NCBI GenBank assembly: GCA_907163375.1 | Contig: CAJQUW010008614.1 | Location: 1 to 64,000 of the forward strand | Direction of reading: 5' to 3' | Origin: Prostheceraeus crozeri | Taxonomy: Eukaryota > Platyhelminthes > Polycladida > Euryleptidae | Length of the DNA: 64,000 nucleotides | Shown: in pieces, positions 36,701-45,665 of the stretch | How positions within the stretch are numbered: position 1 is the stretch's first letter | Layout of the letters: each line of letters opens with the position of its first letter | Notes under the pieces: model-generated | Databases searched by the model: none | The model's input: only the letters and a program-made list of their open reading frames with translations | Told to the model about the DNA's origin: nothing | Position numbers and translations under genes: made by a program

Positions 36701-37994
36701 TCAATTGAAGCACAGTATAAAAATGATCACACTGAAAATGATGCGACGCTTGAACTTTCCTATTGAATTTCAGAAAAATATTCATTGTTTTTAAATCAAA
36801 AACTTTAGCACCGGTAGGTCTAGAAAAAATGTTAAATTTTTATTCAATCTCAAGCACATTATTTCAAAAAGGAGACCATGAAGGTGTACGCTTACAGCTA
36901 AAATACAATTTAACTCACACTTCATGGAATAATAACTTGGCTTGTAGCATGAGTGATCGTCTTACCTTCTTTTACGAGGCCTCCAGCACGTAAACTTGAG
37001 AGAATCGGCAGAAATTGAGTCACACAGGTATTCGATTCACACATCTTCTACCATACTTCCTTTAGTTCGAAGAAGATTCACGAAATCATAGTTTGCCAAT
37101 GTAAAGAATCAGCATGAAAAGTCGTTGGCACATCCAGTGAAAGCTTTACAATTCACAGCCCTTCTGTTCGAGTGAGGAGCGCATATCGAAACGAGCGCAG
37201 CAGTATGGCCAGACAGTATAAGGTCACGCATTGTTAAAAGAAACGCAAAGTAAGTCAATGCGCGCTAAAGACGGCGGGCGAGGACACGCGCACACTATGC
37301 GTGAGTCACTCTATAAAGCAATGATCCTACGTGTAAGGCAAGATTGATGTTGTTCGATTGACGTCACTCGATCGTATTATACAGAAGTCCTCGACTGAAG
37401 GCATGCAAGGAAGAAACAAACGCTCATATTAATGTAGACCTGCAATTATTAATGAAGTATGGGAAATATGGGTGCTGCTATTGTGCTTGTCTGTGAAATC
37501 AAACTGCATGTTCATCGACTTCGCTAGTGCAAGTTACACTGTTCAAGTTCAATTCCATTGTTCACTTGTTTGTCTTGGAGATTCGGTTCCGTTTTGACAC
37601 CAGCTGCTGGCTAGTGATAAAAAGTTGTGACTTTTCAATCATTTGACGTAAACATTGTTATCATGTAGCTAAACAGATGATTTCAGAAGTGCGCTTACTG
37701 CACTGTTTAATGCTAACAATTACATAAGTATGCAGGAATATTTTTGTTACATCGACAAATTAATTCATAAATATTTGTAAAATGTTTCAGATATGAACAT
37801 TTAGGTGATTATGATAATATTTGTCAAATAATAGTCAAAGATGTATCAAAAATTATTAAAAAATATCAAATATGCAGTATTTGATTGTTTTATAAAACAA
37901 TTATCTAATATTTGTAAAATTTGTCACCATTAGTCATATATTAGATAAATTATCTCGGTTTTTTCAACCCGGGAATACTGTAAGAATTGAAAAG
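33770..37994. other. No gene recognised
   Basis: AT-rich. A GC-richer, CpG-containing patch at about 37,160-37,330 includes, on the minus strand, a TTTATAGA box and could be a promoter, but no coding sequence follows. Sequence at 37,740-37,975 is AT-rich repeat ending near CCCGGG. Confidence 0.4.
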
Positions 37995-38382
37995 AATAAT
38001 CTTTATTTTATCAATGCGAATTTATCATGAATGTTCAACCGGGATTTATGCATGAATCATCAATGCAAGTTTTTAAGATATCATAATTGCGTATTTTTGG
38101 TTCAATAATGATAATCGATGTATTTTGACAATGCATATAAGCTTTCCAATCATTAAACATGCTTACCAACAATGATTTTCAATTTTGAATAATCTTTATT
38201 TTATCAATGCGAATTTGTCATCAATGTTCAACCGAGGTTTATGCATGAATCATCAATGCAAGTTTTTAAGATATTGTAATTGCGTATTTTTGGTTCAATA
38301 ATGATAATCGATGTATTTTGACAATGCTTATAAGCTTTCCAATCATTAAACATGCTTAACAACAATGATTTTCAATTTTGAA
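37995..38382. repeat. 193-bp tandem duplication
   Basis: AATAATCTTTATTTTATC begins at 37,995 and 38,188, and the units are nearly identical over their length. The block ends near 38,445 with the complement of the CCCTAGT...CCATGG end seen at 28,456. Confidence 0.8.
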
Positions 38383-38445
38383 TTTTCCATGGATTTATTG
38401 GAATCATCGATCATGGATTCTGTGTCCATGGCTGGGCTACTAGGG

Positions 38446-39865
38446 ATATGCATGTTGCCATCCTTTGTTTAAGATCATTAGCGTCGAGTGTCCAGATGGA
38501 GTGTATATGGTGCGTCACTATTATTCAGACATGTGAGTAGCAAATAAATTGTATTTGTAAATCAGGTGTAAAAACAGATGACTTGAAAAAACATTCTAAG
38601 CCAACCATTCAAATCATAATGTCCTTCAATTACCAAATAAAATGTACATTCAGTCAAAGAATTAATCGTGTGATTCATCATGATCGTTGATAGGAGATGG
38701 AGACTTCGATCCTTGATGATGAGGCATATTTCCCAAAAATAGGGGTGGTAAATTTCCTCCATTTAAAAAAATTGCAAGCGTTCTCCGGATTCTCGAATAG
38801 AATCCGCAGCGTATGCGGCTGCCTTCCAGTGGGTGTTTCATCCGGGAGCTGGTCGGTACGATGATGATAGTGTGGTCCCTCATCAAATCGTATCAAATCA
38901 TAAGAAAGTTAACTTCCTTTGAAATTCATCAGCATCGAGTATAGAGAGAGAATCCATATTCTATGGACAATCCTCACCATGACAGCGCGCACCGCTTAGC
39001 AATGTGCACAGCAGTCGTCCCATGCGTCATTGAATCTACTGAAAATCTATTCTTGAGAGAGAAAGGATACTAAAAAGTAGTCCACCAATGTGGCATTGAA
39101 ACTGTCCAAGATACATGACTGAAGTGAAGTGGTCGTGCTAAACATCAGGATCACAGGCCTTCTTTGGGACCACACTATTATCACTGTACCAGCTGGTCAT
39201 ATGGAAAAAGATTGAATCTTCTTTTAATTTGCTGATTGATACTGTCGATAATGTAGCTTGCGTGCACATCTAAACCGTCGTTTGTCAGGCCTACATGCAG
39301 GGTTGGCATATTTTTTTTAAATACGAATTTTTGTGGTTTTTTAAATAGGTCAAATGCTTCACTGTATAATTTGGATTTGTGCAAGACATTTGAGGGTACG
39401 TTATTGTTACTGATTTCAGTTAATGGGGAAATTATTTGACATCAAATATCAAATCGGATTTTCTGCTTAACCGGCATATGTTTTCCACCGTTGGAAAATG
39501 TGTTATGGATTAATTCGTGCTGTTGTAAATTATTGGGATGATAAAAGATACTAAGATAGTTAAAAATATCACCTGATTGATTCTTATAATAGAAGCTCGA
39601 TCAAAACCTGTGTCATCTTACTATTTTTCAATTATGCTACATTCTGTATGGCCTATTCCTTCTCTTATGTGCGTCAAATACATTCAATACTTTTTGCATC
39701 AAAAACTCTATTGTGCATTTCAGACCGCAATATCATTGTCTATTAAAGAGATATAAATGGGAACTGATTGAAACTGACCAAACCAGCACAATTGATGGTA
39801 GAGGAACAATTACGACAGTTCTGTAGGCTGACATCTGCTGATGAGGTGAGTCTTTAAATTATGTG
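38446..39865. other. No gene recognised
   Basis: Short overlapping minus-strand frames at 38,662-38,896 have no motifs. No other structure was seen. Confidence 0.45.
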
Positions 39866-39869
39866 ATTC

Positions 39870-40235
39870 TTCGCCACTGCCTCCGAATGTTTTGGTTTTA
39901 GCAGCAGTGAGTTTTTCTGCTGTTAATCCTTGGAGCGATTCGTAACAGGATGACTTCGATCAACAGTTATAATGTATAAATATGTAGGGCTATTCTTGTC
40001 ACTGCCTCCGAATGTTTTGGCTTTAGCAGCATTGAGTTTTTCTGCTGTTAATCCTTGGAGCATTTCGTAGCAGGATGACTTCGATCAACAGTTATAATGT
40101 ATAAATATGTAGGGCTATTCTTGTCATTGCCTCCGAATGTTTTGGCTTTAGCAGCATTGAGTTTTTCTGCTGTTAATCCTTGGAGCATTTCGCAGCAGGA
40201 TGACTTCGATCAACAATATATTCAATTAATTTCAA
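39870..40235. repeat. 125-bp tandem repeat, 3 copies
   Basis: CTCCGAATGTTTTGG begins at 39,881, 40,006 and 40,131, so the period is 125 bases. The copies differ by a few substitutions. Confidence 0.85.
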
Positions 40236-40489
40236 CAGTAAATTTCATCAATGTTTTGCTACGGCGTAGGTTAACTGTAATTTTATCAATAGAATGTGAG
40301 CGGTCTGCGAACCCACTTTATGCGTCAAGATCAAACCCACAAGTTTTATGATAAGTAAATTATACATGTTATAATTATAATGCAATATATTTACACATCG
40401 TTAAACTTAGTTTCTATTCATCTTGACTCATTAAGTGGATTCGCAGGATGCTCACATTTTATTGATAAAACTAGAGTTCATCTACGATA

Positions 40490-40875
40490 TATGTTGTGGC
40501 AAAATATTGGAGCATGTCTAGAAAACATTCTAAAAATGTTTTAAGATAACATTTTCATAATATTCTCATGTATTGTCATTTGAACATATAACATTTTTTG
40601 GAATGTTTTTATAGCAAATTCACGACATTTTCTGAACAGTTTTAGAATGTTTTTTTGTTGGGAATTCACGTAAGAGTTGTGTAAGATAATATCAGAGAGA
40701 AATTTGAGACATTTTATTAGAATTTTACCAAATAATTTGCTATTTGCTAAAAATTGGCAAATCATCAGCTATGTTAGATAAATATTTGATAAAATTTTAG
40801 TAGAAGTTTAGTAAAATGTTGTCAAGTATTTGCCAAATATTTAACAAAAGCATCTGGTGTGTTCGTCCCGGGCTG
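40490..40875. repeat. AT-rich interspersed repeat ending in GTTCGTCCCGGG
   Basis: The right end (40,856-40,872) is the complement of the end at 27,430. The interior is dominated by ATTTG/TAAAA words. Confidence 0.4.
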
Positions 40876-40904
40876 TTACCATGTACGTTTTTCACTGTGA
40901 GACT

Positions 40905-41298
40905 TGATATCGATATATCATCGGAAATTTAGCGACAATTCGATATCGGCAAATGAACGACTTATAGACATAATATCGATATGAGAAGCATCGGAAATAG
41001 GGCGACAATTCGATATCGGCAAATGAACGACTTATAGACGTGATATCGATATGAGAAGCATCGGAAATAGGGCGACAATTCGATATCGGCAAATGAACGA
41101 CTTATAGACATAATATCGATATGAGAAGCATCGGAAATAGGGCGACAATTCGATATCGGTCGATGGACTACAAATCGCTCACTTTTCTATTATGAATTGA
41201 TCGGAAATTGCACGATTTCACGATTGAACGATTTCTCGATGCTGAATCGAGAAAACGCTTTGAATCCGAGCATTTTCCGATCAATTTTTACCACCGGG
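40905..41298. repeat. Minisatellite, 70-bp units, with CCCGGTGGTAAAAAT end
   Basis: GCATCGGAAATAGGGCGAC starts at 40,988, 41,058 and 41,128, with a degenerate unit before and a partial one after. Each unit contains TTCGATATCGG and an ATATCGATAT palindrome. The block ends at 41,284-41,298 with ATTTTTACCACCGGG. It is the inverse relative of the array at 19.0-19.5 kb. Confidence 0.8.
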
Positions 41299-41299
41299 C

Positions 41300-42159
41300 T
41301 ATCTAAGAAATAAGTGCAGACTATCATTCTTTGATAATGATAAGAATATAGAGAATCCGCATATATCAATTTTCATAACATCTCTTGACATTCAATAATT
41401 TACAACAATGACAAATATTTGAATAATATCATAGTATTTACTGCGACATTTATGGAAGACAAATACTTTTTTTAGTTTAAGCCTTCGTGAATTAAAAAAA
41501 GATCCCTTTTTATCAGATCAGACTGAGTATACAATATATTTTCATGTGAAGGTAATATACGAACATTACTACTTACCACTAATTAGTTGCTACAATATCC
41601 ACGATTTCGCCGGTTGGCGAAAAATCAGCTCGCATTAGTAAACAAATATCTAGCAACTAATTATAGCAACTTTATCGCCGCCTGTCGTTTTTTAATTTTA
41701 CACATGTTTTTGGATAGATGATGACCATTTTCACATGCGGAGATAGTTTTTACACGAAAATGAACCTTCAAAAAATTATCCACAAAATCGCTACCTCGCC
41801 AGATAATCTGTTGATATTAGCAAGATGCGTTCCCACAGGGATGGAGCCGAACGTCGACATCCCGTAGTTTGGATGAAGGGCAGATGCCATGAGGAGATCC
41901 ATGTTTCTAAACATGGAGCTGAATCTGTAAAGCAAAGTAATTAGAACACGTAGCGGGACATGTGCATGTACTTATTGCCTATACCAGGGATCGGCACGAA
42001 ATTTAGGCCAACAGATAGGCCGTGTCAGGGCCACGGATCAAGAAGGCACACTAGGACAGAGAAAACAGGGAGTAGGCTACAATGCTCCTGTGAGGAAAAT
42101 ATTGATTTACTAACCATCAAAACAAATCAATCGGAAGCATGCTTCTTTGAGACAGAGTC
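41300..42159. other. No gene; repeat-derived flank of the Polinton-like element
   Basis: TAATTAGTTGCTA and its complement TAGCAACTAATTA form a short inverted repeat at about 41,580-41,665. The ATCCCTGTGGGAACG word (complemented, 41,820-41,842) belongs to the repeat family also at 18.8 kb. Confidence 0.5.
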
Positions 42160-42165
42160 AACGTC
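42160..42165. repeat. Left target-site duplication AACGTC
   Basis: AACGTC immediately precedes the element's AGTAGTAAGTAAAAC end and is repeated exactly after the other end at 62,135-62,140. Six bases is the length left by Polinton integrases. Confidence 0.8.
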
Positions 42166-42198
42166 AGTAGTAAGTAAAACTCCACTTCTGGACCGCGC

Positions 42199-42213
42199 AA
42201 GATGGCCGCCATC
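42199..42213. promoter_or_regulatory. Palindromic YY1-like site near left terminus
   Basis: AAGATGGCCGCCATC contains two overlapping YY1-type AAGATGGC/GCCATC half sites facing each other, 33 bases inside the element end. The mirror copy is at 62,094-62,108. Confidence 0.4.
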
Positions 42214-42219
42214 GAAGAA

Positions 42220-43480
42220 TTTTCGCTGACGTCCCCCCCCTCTGGAACGACAGAGGTTGTGGTCTGTCGTGGTGTGCCGGCCAGGTTGGTCCACGTTCAC
42301 AAAATGTTCGCTGACGTCCCCCCCCCCTCGAAAACGACAGAGTGTGAGACTCGGGTGTGTTGGTCTCGTGTGGGTTGACGTGGCCGACCGCCTAGGTTGA
42401 CGTGGCCGACCGCCTAGATTGACGTGGGCGACCGTCTAGGTTGTCGTGGTGGAATGGTGAAACGGACCTGAGATTCGTGATCAGCGTAAAATTCTGCATC
42501 GGTATGGTGAATTTGAAGTCAATCGGCGAGAAAAAATGTTTCTTCAAAATTTTGACAGAGTTAAAATGTTGGACGTTTTGGGCTGTAGCGTCAAAACGAA
42601 GCATCGGATGGGAAAACGGATTTCAGATTTGGAATCAGCATGAAATTCTCCATCAACATGGTGAGTTTCAAGTCAATCGGAGAGAAAAAGTTTCGCTGAC
42701 GCCCCCCCCCCTCGGGAGAGCTAGCTTCGATCTTGGCTTCCAGTGGACGGATTTTGTCGTGCCATACCTCGTTTGAAAGCTAAGAGTGAGACAAATTCAC
42801 TGAAAGAAACGGCTTGTTCATATCGGTCTTCGTTTAGATGTGAGACGCCATTTAAGATTTTGGGACATTGGCGAAAAACGACAGAGTTAGAATTTTGGAC
42901 GTTTTGGGCTGTAGCTTCAAAACGAAGCATCGGATGGGAAAACGGATTTCAGATTTGGAGTCAGCATGAAATTCTCCATCAACATGGTGAGTTTGAAGTC
43001 AATCGGAGAGAAAAAATTTTCAACATTTTTCGAAAAAACGACAGAGTTAGAATTTTGGTCATTTTGGGCTGTAGCGCCAAAACGAACCATCGGATGGGAA
43101 AACGGAGGCCAGATTCGGATTCAGCGTGAAATTCTGCATCGATATGGTGAATTTGAACGCAATCGGAGAGAAAAAGTTTCGCTGACGTCCCCGCCCCTCG
43201 GGAGAGCTAGCTTCGATCTTGGCTTCCAGTGGACGGATTTTGTCGTGCCATAGCTCGTTTGAAAGCTAAGAGTGAGACAAATTCACTGAATTTTTCATCA
43301 CAAAATTTTTTTCGAAAAAACGACAGTTAGAATTTTCGCGATGGCTGTGGGATGTAGAGCAAAAACACAGCATCGGATGGGAAAACGGAGGCCAGATTCG
43401 GATTCAGCGTCAAATTCTACATGGAATTGGTGTATTTCTAGCTCAATCGGACCTCTAGAATCGGCGATAGAAGCGTTTTA
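42220..43480. repeat. Left terminal repeat region
   Basis: Units carry the word CGGATGGGAAAACGGA at 42,605, 42,931, 43,091 and 43,374. The basic unit is about 160 bp and is sometimes extended by a block of about 165 bp that begins CGCTGACGTC and a C-run. The C-runs follow GCTGACG at about 42,230, 42,312, 42,695 and 43,182. The same repeats are open in several frames, so the apparent proteins here are probably not real. The region lies just inside the TIR and could hold replication or transcription control signals. Confidence 0.7.
42374..42448. repeat. 22-bp iterons, 3.4 copies
   Basis: GTTGACGTGGCCGACCGCCT starts at 42,374 and 42,396, with variants at 42,418 and 42,440. The mirror set is at about 61,861-61,935. 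Short direct iterons near a terminus suggest a protein-binding array. Confidence 0.7.
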
Positions 43481-43500
43481 AGTGTTTGGATGATGGATAT

Positions 43501-43560
43501 TACGTCATCAGCTGATCGCCACACACTATATAAGCTGGGAACCGAGAGAGACTTGTCATT
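43501..43560 (+). promoter_or_regulatory. TATA promoter directed inward, left arm
   Basis: TACGTCA (43,501), the E-box CAGCTG (43,510) and TATATAAG (43,527-43,534) are followed 50 bases later by AGAGGTAGGT, a possible splice donor. The mirror copy has CTTATATA at 60,354-60,361. Which transcript it drives is unknown, since the nearest gene on this strand is the polymerase 2 kb away. Confidence 0.45.
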
Positions 43561-43989
43561 AAGACGAGAGCGATTGTCAGAGGTAGGTCGTCTCTCTGAG
43601 CTCCGATGATAGCTTCGGACATTCCAAAATCCGAGTTTCTGTAAGAAACCGACTTAGAAAATTTCATTGCTGATATCAGCTAAGGCGTCAGACTTAGAGG
43701 TTAGCCAGGAGATGGCCTTCGTCTCCAGGCCATAAAAGACTCCAAAACTTTAAAGGCTTGTAACTTTGCTTCTACAAGTCCGTTTGACTTGATTCAAAAA
43801 AGGTTCGGTCGCTATTGACCTGCCCTAAGTGATTAACTACTTATAAAATTTCATAAGTAGTGCTAAAAAGTTGAAAAATTTAAATTCAATGAAAGCATTT
43901 TTAATGATGTCTGAGCCAGTTTTCTCATGGTATTAGCGGCTTTTCACTGAAAGCGAGCAAGACACGGAGAGTTTTGCTGTAATATTCCA

Positions 43990-44730
43990 CTGACAGGGTG
44001 TTCCTTCGGGACGGCGGACGATGCCGTAGTGATAAGTGTGGCAAGGGAGTGTGTCATATTTTAGACCGAAACCGCTGGGACAACTCATGTCTCATGTTGG
44101 GCATTTGACACAGTTCTCCACGTAGCACTTTGAACGCCAATCGTTGAGTCTCAGCTATCTTGTCATGGGTGGCCTCTAAACATCTCCATTGCAAAACGCT
44201 GGTGAATCAAGCTCTCTACGGCTTGCTATCAAGCTGCTCAAAGTCTGTCAACCTCTTACCAACTCTACAGGTTTTCATGCCTGGCGAATACTATCATTAA
44301 GTTGAATCTGCTATCAGTCAACTTGAATGTTGCAAATGAAGTTCGGTGTAATACTTCCTTTCGACGGGCGTTCCTGTAAAGGGCGGCGGTGAAACCCGTA
44401 GCTATGTATACCGCAAGGGACAATCGGCAATGGTCAATCTTGTTAAACCTCTCTGCGTCATGTTTGCAAGTGATTGCCTCTGTCTCAACGTAGTATGCAT
44501 TCGCGCCAGGGCGACATTTAGCCAGCTGTCGAAGGTTGCCTTATAAACTATCCATTGCATACGTTATGAGAACCATGAGTTCTACCTGTCTCTATCAATG
44601 AGACGAATTGATGAATGGAATGAAATGGGAGGACACTCACGCGCCACACGCAACATAACACACTTCTCTCTTCCATAGTCTAACAAGCTCTTTACACATG
44701 GATCGCAGTCGATTGCTATCCCAGAATCAT
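43990..44730. repeat. Diverged ~370-bp tandem units, left arm (2 copies)
   Basis: The pattern GTTCCT..GG.GGCGG...CCGTAG...CAAGGGA occurs at about 43,999-44,047 and 44,369-44,420, and CCATTGCA at 44,186 and 44,552. The period is therefore 366-370. The right arm has three such units, two of them nearly identical. Confidence 0.6.
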
Positions 44731-44922
44731 GTAAGCTATCTTAGTTTTATTTAACACTATTTCCTCTACCATTATCGCCCATATGAAATGTTATAAGATT
44801 TGCAAGTTAAACTAAGTGTGCTACTATTTCCAAATGAAAAAGTATACATGGTTGAATCATCCACTGAAGCCCCATTTAAGTAAGTCAGTATGAAAGCAAA
44901 GATAATACGAAATAAAAATTTA

Positions 44923-45377
44923 TTATGGCATGTATTTCAAAAGGTCTTCATCGTCAATACCGTCCCAGAGTCTGCCTTCACACAGATCACAAAAACAGTT
45001 CACTTGCTTCAATCGTTCTTCTACCGCGAGCCTCACTTTGTCGATGTACTCCCACTCCGCCATAGTTCGTGGCTGGGAGTTAGGGGTGCACCATTCCCAT
45101 AATTGATGGAGGAATTTGGTGCTGGTGATCTCCATCACATCATCAGTATCATACTGCAGATACTTCCATCGTATGCCTGTTAGGTCGGGACACTCCTTCT
45201 CACATACACTCTCCTGTTCGTCATCCGCTGCTAATGACAACTTTCTAATGTTGTCGAGTCGGTATAATTTCTCCACCTTCCCCTTCGTTGGAGCGTTTGG
45301 TGCAACGAGCGCCTTTGGCGATGAGCATGGAGAAGAGAACTTCAATTTGTGTTCGATGTTTTTGGAGGGCTTCTCAT
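44923..45377 (-). pseudogene. Unknown Polinton gene A, left arm copy
   Basis: About 151 codons, divergent from the polymerase. The likely start is the ATG at 45,377-45,375. A run of five A's about 15 bases on puts this ATG one base out of frame with the long downstream frame, identically in both arms. The product is rich in Lys and acidic residues. Recognisable pieces are KLYRLDNIRKLSLAADDEQE, TKFLHQLWEWC, EYIDKVRLAVEERLKQVN and a CxxC pair in CFCDLCEGRLWDG. No signal peptide or membrane segment is seen. I do not recognise the family. It occupies the position of a small regulatory or replication-associated gene. Confidence 0.5.
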
Positions 45378-45433
45378 GTTGACTGTGAATAATGACTTTG
45401 AAATGTTTTCTAATTCTTAAGTATAAACAAGCA

Positions 45434-45482
45434 ACCAATCAGAATGAACAGCCAATGAATGATGAATATGAAAGTATATATG
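45434..45482 (+). promoter_or_regulatory. CCAAT/TATA promoter of the polymerase gene, left arm
   Basis: CCAAT at 45,435 and 45,452 and TATATATG at 45,475-45,482 precede the polymerase start codon (45,666). TATATA is symmetric, so the divergent gene A may use it too. The leader carries about 2.4 copies of a 41-bp repeat (TTTGAGACGTATAAGTGAA..., 45,512-45,610). Confidence 0.55.
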
Positions 45483-45665
45483 CAAAGTGACATTCGTGTC
45501 ATTTTACACTGTCTTTGAGACGTATAAGTGAAGTGTTCTCTAGCGAATTCTATATTTGAGGCGTACAAGTGAACTGCTCTCTCGTGAATTCCAAATTTGA
45601 GACGTATTATTTGAGTAAAGTCTCTATCTTGTTGAAGTATCAACCTTAAACTTGATTTCGTTGAA

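Noticed and set aside
42441-43253. Overlapping open frames of 95-128 codons in the left terminal repeats, repeating a GWENGFQIWNQHE-like peptide
   Set aside because: The same DNA repeat is open in more than one frame and direction, and the mirror copies behave alike. The openness follows the repeat composition and is not evidence of a gene.
43527-43600. An LTR start (TATA box followed by a GAGAGA leader and splice donor)
   Set aside because: No LTR ends, primer-binding site, polypurine tract or retroviral gene lies within the arm, and the unit is better explained as a promoter in the Polinton terminal region.
45410-45643. A 77-codon frame upstream of gene A with a hydrophobic end
   Set aside because: It lies over the CCAAT/TATA promoter and the 41-bp leader repeats and has no good start context.
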